A stretch of DNA of 5,596 bases. It comes from Gammaproteobacteria bacterium (GTDB lineage: Bacteria; Pseudomonadota; Gammaproteobacteria; J044). Under the pieces are notes generated by a model that saw only the letters and a program-made list of their open reading frames with translations, was not told the origin of the DNA and made no database searches. How positions within the stretch are numbered: position 1 is the stretch's first letter; each line of letters opens with the position of its first letter. Both the position numbers and the translations under genes were made by a program. Below, in pieces: positions 1-5,596 of this stretch. Where the stretch lies: NCBI GenBank assembly GCA_026995955.1, contig JALWNJ010000140.1, positions 1 to 5,596 of the forward strand. Direction: 5' to 3'.

Positions 1-1
1 C

Positions 2-82
2 ATCATGTCGCTGGGCGTGGTCACCCCCGGCCAGGGGCGCAACCTCACCCCCGAGCTTGCACCGGGCAGGGGCAGGACTTAA
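2..82 (+). CDS. C-terminal end of a probable DUF502 family membrane protein (5' truncated)
   Basis: The window opens inside a reading frame that gives 26 codons and ends at TAA (80-82). The visible tail begins IMSLGVVTP and continues with a Gly/Arg/Pro-rich stretch ending GRGRT. A short hydrophobic motif of the kind 'I-I-S-x-G-V-V-x-P' followed by a variable tail is, from memory, how many DUF502 proteins end. In many gammaproteobacteria an FmdB-type zinc-ribbon gene and a DUF502 gene precede aspS, which fits the position here. DUF502 proteins are predicted inner-membrane proteins of unknown function. The assignment rests on about nine residues plus gene order, so the family is an inference. 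That this is a real gene end is more likely than not. The 70-base gap to aspS contains no obvious promoter, so co-transcription is possible. Confidence 0.55.
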   Translation: MMSLGVVTPGQGRNLTPELAPGRGRT

Positions 83-116
83 CATTCCCCGCTTTCCCCG
101 AATCAACCTGCCCGCC

Positions 117-136
117 CGGCCTGCCGCGGCGGGCCG
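117..136 (+). other. GC-rich hairpin in the leader before aspS
   Basis: The 20 bases at 117-136 form a near-perfect self-complementary sequence, with arms CGGCCTGC and GCGGGCCG around CGCG and one G-U wobble. In RNA this would be an 8-bp GC-rich stem ending 16 bases before the aspS start codon. No T-tract follows, so it is not a standard intrinsic terminator. It could be an attenuating or processing structure between the upstream gene and aspS, or simply a chance product of high GC content. The rest of the gap (83-152) shows no convincing -10 or -35 box. Confidence 0.4.
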
Positions 137-152
137 CTCAGAGTGGATCCTT

Positions 153-1919
<1,767 letters not shown>

Positions 1920-1940
1920 ATCCTCCGGACGAGGTGGACA

Positions 1941-1972
1941 ACGGGGCCGGCATTGCCGGCCCCGTGCATTTT
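1941..1972 (+). terminator. Rho-independent terminator after aspS
   Basis: A perfect 11-bp inverted repeat (ACGGGGCCGGC at 1941-1951 and GCCGGCCCCGT at 1955-1965) with a three-base ATT loop is followed by GCATTTTAG, with the T run at 1969-1972. It starts 21 bases after the aspS stop codon. The stem is very stable but the T-tract is short and offset by three bases. It should end aspS transcription and separate it from the sulP promoter just downstream. Confidence 0.85.
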
Positions 1973-1986
1973 AGCGTCCTCTAATG

Positions 1987-1992
1987 TATAAT
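1987..1992 (+). promoter_or_regulatory. Sigma-70 -10 box of the sulP promoter
   Basis: TATAAT at 1987-1992 is a perfect consensus -10 hexamer in otherwise GC-rich DNA. A start site near 1999 would give a leader of about 45 bases before the sulP GTG. The -35 region is poor: the best-spaced hexamers (around 1963-1970, such as GTGCAT) match TTGACA at only about two positions and overlap the aspS terminator. The bases after the -10 box are CCCGCGCC, a GC-rich discriminator of the type associated with negative control by ppGpp/DksA. That regulatory reading is an inference. Confidence 0.65.
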
Positions 1993-2033
1993 CCCGCGCC
2001 TTTCCTGTTCTTTTTCAGTCCATCCTGCACCAC

Positions 2034-2038
2034 GGAGG
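2034..2038 (+). promoter_or_regulatory. Ribosome binding site deciding the GTG start of sulP
   Basis: GGAGG at 2034-2038 is a strong Shine-Dalgarno match with a six-base spacer to the GTG at 2045. This supports GTG over the later in-frame ATG (Met16 of the product). Confidence 0.88.
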
Positions 2039-2044
2039 CCGCAA

Positions 2045-3871
2045 GTGAGCGTGAGCCGCAGAGAACTCATTAACCGTTTTCTTCCCTTCATGGAATGGTT
2101 GCCCCGGGTCAATGCGGACACGGCAAGAAACGACTTCATCGCAGGCCTCACCGGTGCCGTGGTGGTGCTGCCGCAGGGGGTGGCCTTTGCGCTCATCGCT
2201 GGCATGCCGCCGGAATACGGTCTCTATGCCGCCATGGTGCCGGCCATCGTGGCGGCGCTGTTCGGCTCCTCCTGGCACCTGGTCTCCGGCCCCACCACGG
2301 CCGCCTCGGTGGTGCTGGCCTCGTCGCTGAGCGCCCTGGCCGAGCCGCAGACGGCACAGTATGTTGCGCTCGCCATGACGCTGACCTTCATGGTGGGTCT
2401 GATCGAACTGACCATGGGGTTCGCCAAGCTGGGCGCGCTGGTCAACTTCATTTCCCATTCGGTGGTCATCGGCTTTACCGCGGGTGCGGCCATCATCATT
2501 GCTGCCAAGCAGCTCAAGAACTTCCTGGGCATGGAGGTGCCGCGCGGCCTGCATCCCTACGAGATCGTGGCCTACATCGGCGAACACATCGACGAGGCCA
2601 ATCTCTACATCGCAGCCGCCGCCCTGGTCACGCTGGTGACGGGCATCCTGGTGCGCAAGTTCTTCCCCAGGCTGCCCTACATGATCGTGGCCATGCTGGT
2701 GGGCAGCGTATTTGCGATCGTGCTTGAGCGCTATGTCGGTGCCGACACCACCCACATCAAATGGGTGGGCGCACTGCCGGCCAGTCTGCCGCCGCTCAGT
2801 CATCCCACGCTGACCATGGAACAGATCAAGGAGCTGGCGCCGCTGGCCGTGGCCATGACCCTGTTCGCACTCACTGAGGCGGTGTCCATCGCGCGTTCGC
2901 TGGCGGCCCGCTCCGGCCAGCACCTGAACGGCAACCAGGAGTTCATCGGCCAGGGCATGTCCAACATGGTCGGCAGCTTCTTCTCGGCCTATGTCGCCAC
3001 CGGCTCGTTCAACCGCAGTGCGGTCAACTACGAGGCCGGCGCGCGCACCCCGCTGGCGGCGATGTTTGCCGGTCTGCTGCTGATGGCCATCGTGCCCTTC
3101 GTGGCGCCCTATGCCAAGTACCTGCCCTATGCCGCCATGGCCGGCATCCTGATGCTGGTGGCCTGGGGGCTGATCGACTTCCACCACATCAAGAAGACCA
3201 TCAAGGCCAGCCGCTCCGAGGGCGCGGTGCTCATCACCACCTTTCTGGCCACCCAGTTCCTGGAGCTGGAGTTTGCCATCCTGCTGGGCGTGCTGCTGTC
3301 GCTGGTGATGTACCTGATGCGCACCTCCAAGCCGCGCATCCTGTCGCGCGTGCCCGATCCCGACGACCCCAAGCGCAAGTTCGTCACCGCCGGCAAGGGT
3401 CGCCCCGAGTGCCCGCAACTCAAGATCATCCGTATCGACGGCTCGCTGTTCTTCGGTGCCATTGCCCATGTGGCCGAGGTGCTGGCGCGCTACAAGAAGC
3501 GCCATCCGGAGCAGAAGCACTTGGCCATCGTCGGCAAGGGGATCAACTTCATCGATGTGGCGGGTGCCGAGTTCCTGGTGCAAGAGGCCAATGCCCGCCG
3601 GCGGGATGGAGGCGGCCTCTACTTCATCGACATGAAGGAGGGCGCCTGCGAGTCGCTGAAGCGGGGGCATTTCCTCGAGGAGATCGGCGACGAGAACATC
3701 TTCCGCTCCAAGACCCGTGCCCTGCGGGAGATCTACAGGCGACTCGACCGCGACATCTGCAAGCGCTGTGACCGTCGCATCTTCCGCGAGTGCCAGGAAG
3801 ACCCGGAGCTGCAGGGGACTGCGGGCGCCGAGGAAACATCCGCCGGGGAAGCCACGCCGGCCAAGGCCTGA
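2045..3871 (+). CDS. SulP (SLC26-type) inorganic anion transporter with STAS domain
   Basis: A 608-residue inner-membrane protein of the SulP family, secondary transporters or exchangers of sulfate, bicarbonate or related anions. Hydrophobic segments run from about 33 to 426. Family landmarks are LPQGVAFALIAGMPPEYGLYA (within 42-62), SGPTTAASVV (81-90) in the half-helix region, LTEAVSIARSLA (276-287) with Glu278 near the expected substrate site, and NMVGSFFSAYVATGSFNRSAVN (within 307-328). A cytoplasmic STAS domain spans about 457-565, with NFIDVAGAEFL at 501-511. The serine phosphorylated in anti-sigma-antagonist STAS domains is Ala506 here, as I recall for many SulP proteins. The tail carries Cys572, Cys575 and Cys583 in a basic segment, then a low-complexity end. 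The start is GTG with a good ribosome binding site. The gene stands alone, with its own promoter and a convergent neighbour. Substrate cannot be decided: sulfate and bicarbonate are both plausible. Confidence 0.95.
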   Translation: MSVSRRELINRFLPFMEWLPRVNADTARNDFIAGLTGAVVVLPQGVAFALIAGMPPEYGLYAAMVPAIVAALFGSSWHLVSGPTTAASVVLASSLSALAEPQTAQYVALAMTLTFMVGLIELTMGFAKLGALVNFISHSVVIGFTAGAAIIIAAKQLKNFLGMEVPRGLHPYEIVAYIGEHIDEANLYIAAAALVTLVTGILVRKFFPRLPYMIVAMLVGSVFAIVLERYVGADTTHIKWVGALPASLPPLSHPTLTMEQIKELAPLAVAMTLFALTEAVSIARSLAARSGQHLNGNQEFIGQGMSNMVGSFFSAYVATGSFNRSAVNYEAGARTPLAAMFAGLLLMAIVPFVAPYAKYLPYAAMAGILMLVAWGLIDFHHIKKTIKASRSEGAVLITTFLATQFLELEFAILLGVLLSLVMYLMRTSKPRILSRVPDPDDPKRKFVTAGKGRPECPQLKIIRIDGSLFFGAIAHVAEVLARYKKRHPEQKHLAIVGKGINFIDVAGAEFLVQEANARRRDGGGLYFIDMKEGACESLKRGHFLEEIGDENIFRSKTRALREIYRRLDRDICKRCDRRIFRECQEDPELQGTAGAEETSAGEATPAKA

Positions 3872-3891
3872 GTCAGGATCCGTCTCAGGCC
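3865..3891. terminator. Inverted repeat spanning both convergent stop codons (possible bidirectional terminator)
   Basis: GGCCTGAG at 3865-3872 and CTCAGGCC at 3884-3891 are perfect 8-bp complements around an 11-base loop. The left arm contains the TGA of sulP and the right arm the stop of the MOSC gene. The position suits a shared terminator for two converging genes. No T-tract follows on either strand, so intrinsic termination would be weak. It may instead act as a 3'-end stabilising hairpin. Confidence 0.4.
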
Positions 3892-4709
3892 CGTTCGAGG
3901 ACTTCCACCGGTTGGCCTGTCTGCAGCCAGCCGGTGCGGCGCGGGATGGCGTTCTGCCCGAAATAGACCTTGTTGTCGCGCAGGCGGTACTGCATCAGGG
4001 TGCGCAGCGGTTCGCGCGCCGCGTCCCGTTCCCCCGTTTCGGGATCCACGGTGGTGACGATGCAGCGTGAGCAGGGCTTGACCAGCTCCAGCTCCACCCC
4101 GCCGATGCGGATGCGGCGCCACTGGTCCTCGGCATGGGGTTCCGTTCCGGTCACCACCAGGTTGGGCCGGAAGCGACGCATCGGCAGGCTGCGTCCCAGG
4201 CGGCGATTGAGCGCGTCGAGCGCGGCCTGCGAGATGATCAGCAGGGGGAAACCGTCGGAGAAGCTGGTGATGTCGCCGGGCTGGCCGAAGGCCGGGTCCA
4301 CGCCGCGGCGGCTCTGCTCCGGCATGTACACCAGCCGGGCCGGCTGACCGGCGGCCTGACTGATCCACTCCGCCGCCGCGTCACCGGCATCGAGGGCCTG
4401 AACCCGGTCGTTCCAGACCTGTACCTCTACGGGCTTGCCGGACTGCAGGTGCAGGGGCAGCTCGAGGTCAGGGCGGGCCCTGCCGGCATCGTGCAGCAGG
4501 AGGCGGTTGTGGTCCTCGTCCAGCTGCGGATGGACCAGGGCCAGTTTCGGCTGCTGGCGCTGGGTAAGGAAGCGGCCCTCGCGGTCCACCACCATCCAGC
4601 GGCGATCTCCGGCCAGGCCGCGCGGCGTGACCTCGGCGCGCTCCACGGACAGGCCGCGCAGTGACTTGACGGGGTGGATCCAGAGTTCGGACAGGGTGAT
4701 TTCGGACAT
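3885..4709 (-). CDS. MOSC-domain protein, YcbX/mARC-like, without ferredoxin domain
   Basis: A 274-residue, probably cytoplasmic protein. An N-terminal MOSC beta-barrel domain (about 1-125) contains LWIHPVKSLRG (9-19) and GLAGDRRWMVVD (31-42). The MOSC domain follows, with DGFPLLIISQAAL (152-164), RFRPNLVV (179-186), VKPCSRCIVTTVDPETG (210-226) and FGQN (250-253). In mARC and YcbX proteins a conserved cysteine in the PCxRC motif (Cys213/Cys216 here) binds the molybdenum cofactor. The enzymes reduce N-hydroxylated compounds such as amidoximes and mutagenic base analogues. E. coli YcbX has a C-terminal 2Fe-2S ferredoxin domain. This protein ends right after the MOSC barrel, so it must take electrons from another protein. 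Family membership is clear; substrate is inferred. The ATG at 4709 is chosen because MSEITLSELWIHPVKS matches the family N-terminus. No Shine-Dalgarno sequence is evident. It is divergent from the next gene. Confidence 0.92.
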   Translation of the reverse strand: MSEITLSELWIHPVKSLRGLSVERAEVTPRGLAGDRRWMVVDREGRFLTQRQQPKLALVHPQLDEDHNRLLLHDAGRARPDLELPLHLQSGKPVEVQVWNDRVQALDAGDAAAEWISQAAGQPARLVYMPEQSRRGVDPAFGQPGDITSFSDGFPLLIISQAALDALNRRLGRSLPMRRFRPNLVVTGTEPHAEDQWRRIRIGGVELELVKPCSRCIVTTVDPETGERDAAREPLRTLMQYRLRDNKVYFGQNAIPRRTGWLQTGQPVEVLERA

Positions 4710-4759
4710 GGGGCAAGTGTACCATTTCCATGATGCGAGCCTGATCGGGTACCGAAACG
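4710..4759. promoter_or_regulatory. Divergent intergenic region between the MOSC and FGE-like genes
   Basis: Only 50 bases separate the two start codons, so promoters for both genes must lie here or inside the opposite gene. On the minus strand TACACT (4721 down to 4716) is a 4/6 match to a -10 box. It would place the start site at or next to the MOSC ATG, giving a leaderless message. On the plus strand TACCAT (4720-4725) is a similar 4/6 match. Neither has a good -35 partner. A small inverted repeat TCGG-GTA-CCGA lies at 4745-4755. All of these are weak. Confidence 0.3.
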
Positions 4760-5596
4760 ATGAAATCCAGTGAATGCAGCACGGCCGTCGAGGGCGGCAG
4801 CCGCCCCTTCGTCCACGACCTGGACGAGGCGACCCTGCGCGAATTGCAGCAGCAGGCCGCGGCCCGTCATCGTCTCCCCGTGCACTTCCGCGACCGCTTC
4901 CTCGACGGCAGTGGCGAGGGGCCGGAGCTGGCCGTGATTCCGGCCGGCAGCTTCGAGATGGGCTCCGATGCGCGCGAATTCGGCCATCGTCCGGAGGAGG
5001 CGCCAAGGCACTATGTGTGTTTGCGCCATGACTTTGCTCTGGGGCGGCATGTCATCACTGCCGAGCAGTTCGAGCGCTTTCGCGCCGAGACCGGCTGGTA
5101 TCTGCGCCCCGATCTGATCTGGGCCAGGGGTGACTATCCCGTCATCAACATCCGCATCGGCGATGCCGAGCGCTATGCCGCCTGGCTCAGCGAAAAGACC
5201 GGCCAGCGCTACCGCCTGCCCACCGAGGCGGAATGGGAGTACGCCTGCCGGGCCGGCAGCCTGGCACCGTTCGCCTTCGGCGACAATGTGAGCTGCCGCG
5301 AGGTGCACTTCAACGCGGCCTTCCCCTATGTGGAGGCACGCGAGAAGCGGCGCTGGTTCCTGCCGCGCTGCTCGCCGCTGATGAAGGCGCTGCCGGTGGG
5401 CAGCCTGCCGCCCAACCTCTGGGGCCTGCATGAGATGCACGGCAATGTGCAGGAGTTCACCAGCTCGCCCTGGATTGCGCATCATGCCCATGCCAACCGC
5501 GACGGCACGCCCGGCGCGGCAGGCGACCCGAAGCGCATCGTGGTCAAGGGCGGTTCCTGGTTCGACCCGGCGGTGCTGGCCCGCAGCGCGGCGCGA
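4760..5596 (+). CDS. FGE-sulfatase fold protein (SUMF1/EgtB/PvdO-like), 3' truncated, lacking FGE cysteines
   Basis: The frame is open from ATG 4760 to the window edge (279 codons), so the C-terminus is missing. Residues 20-50 look like a charged helical lead-in. The FGE-sulfatase domain begins at VIPAGSFEMGS (59-69) and continues with PVIN (127-130), GQRYRLPTEAEWEYACRAG (148-166), NLWGLHEMHGNVQEFTSS (219-236) and VVKGGSWFDP (261-270). The fold is shared by sulfatase-activating FGE, the EgtB catalytic region, PvdO and many non-catalytic members. In FGE two copper-binding cysteines follow the GGS motif. Here the aligned stretch reads WFDPAVLARSAAR with none, so sulfatase activation is unlikely. 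No sulfatase gene is near. No signal peptide is seen. An in-frame TGA at 4742-4744 limits the start and ATG 4760 is the only good candidate after it, though no Shine-Dalgarno is evident. Function is unknown. Confidence 0.9.
   Translation, partial: MKSSECSTAVEGGSRPFVHDLDEATLRELQQQAAARHRLPVHFRDRFLDGSGEGPELAVIPAGSFEMGSDAREFGHRPEEAPRHYVCLRHDFALGRHVITAEQFERFRAETGWYLRPDLIWARGDYPVINIRIGDAERYAAWLSEKTGQRYRLPTEAEWEYACRAGSLAPFAFGDNVSCREVHFNAAFPYVEAREKRRWFLPRCSPLMKALPVGSLPPNLWGLHEMHGNVQEFTSSPWIAHHAHANRDGTPGAAGDPKRIVVKGGSWFDPAVLARSAAR

Noticed and set aside
57..152. An upstream TTG start that would lengthen AspRS by 32 residues
   Set aside because: The added residues do not resemble any AspRS N-terminus and overlap the end of the preceding gene. 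The ATG at 153 gives the family-typical start.
2015..3670. A 551-codon open frame on the minus strand across sulP
   Set aside because: It is antisense to the SulP transporter, with a low-complexity His/Gln/Gly-rich translation and no family motifs. It is a codon-bias shadow.
4730..4744. A four-codon reading frame (ATG ATG CGA GCC TGA) just before the FGE-like gene
   Set aside because: It has no ribosome binding site and is too short to separate from chance. A leader-peptide role cannot be supported.
4710..5006. A 99-residue N-terminal extension of the MOSC protein on the minus strand
   Set aside because: The extension is Arg/Pro/Ser-rich, has no family match, and runs antisense through the start of the FGE-like gene.
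4427..5491. A 354-codon minus-strand frame covering the FGE-like gene
   Set aside because: The plus frame contains clear FGE-sulfatase motifs, whereas this one has none. It also runs out of frame through the start of the MOSC gene.
5540..5596. Possible diversity-generating retroelement variable region, since such target proteins often have an FGE/C-type lectin fold with a GGSW motif near the end
   Set aside because: The window stops at the relevant place, with no template repeat, reverse transcriptase or Asn-rich (AAC/AAY) codon pattern visible. Testing it would need the downstream sequence searched for an adenine-differing repeat and an RT gene.
2045..5596. A possible sulfur-metabolism cluster linking the SulP transporter, MOSC protein and sulfatase-factor-like protein
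   Set aside because: The genes are in convergent and divergent orientation, the transporter substrate is undetermined, the FGE-like protein lacks activating cysteines, and no sulfatase or sulfur enzyme is present. The shared theme comes only from family names.

Overview
The window is GC-rich, densely packed chromosomal DNA from a proteobacterium, most likely a gammaproteobacterium. The 588-residue aspartyl-tRNA synthetase resembles, from memory, the Pseudomonas enzyme more than the E. coli one at its anticodon-recognition positions. The codon bias is strong enough to leave long open frames antisense to the real genes. No mobile element, CRISPR array, tRNA or rRNA is visible.

Layout from left to right. 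(1) The last 26 codons of a gene on the + strand, probably a DUF502-type membrane protein. (2) aspS (153-1919, +), preceded by a 70-base gap with a GC-rich hairpin and closed by a strong intrinsic terminator. (3) A SulP-family anion transporter with a STAS domain and a cysteine-bearing tail (2045-3871, +). It has its own consensus -10 box, immediately after the aspS terminator, and a clear GGAGG ribosome binding site. (4) A MOSC-domain (YcbX/mARC-like) protein on the minus strand (3885-4709), convergent with the transporter. The two stop codons lie 13 bases apart, in the arms of an inverted repeat. (5) After a 50-base divergent gap, a formylglycine-generating-enzyme-like (FGE-sulfatase fold) protein on the + strand (4760 to beyond the window end). 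It lacks the catalytic cysteines of true FGE over the part that can be seen.

The genes look like separate transcription units rather than one pathway. aspS belongs to translation and may be operonic with the gene upstream. sulP is monocistronic, with a terminator/promoter pair before it and a convergent neighbour after it. The MOSC and FGE-like genes share a very short divergent region, but nothing shows a functional link. All intergenic gaps are under 130 bases. I do not see strong evidence for a new multi-gene system. The points most worth a second look are the non-discriminating signature of AspRS, the Cys-rich SulP tail and the FGE-like protein without its copper-ligand cysteines.
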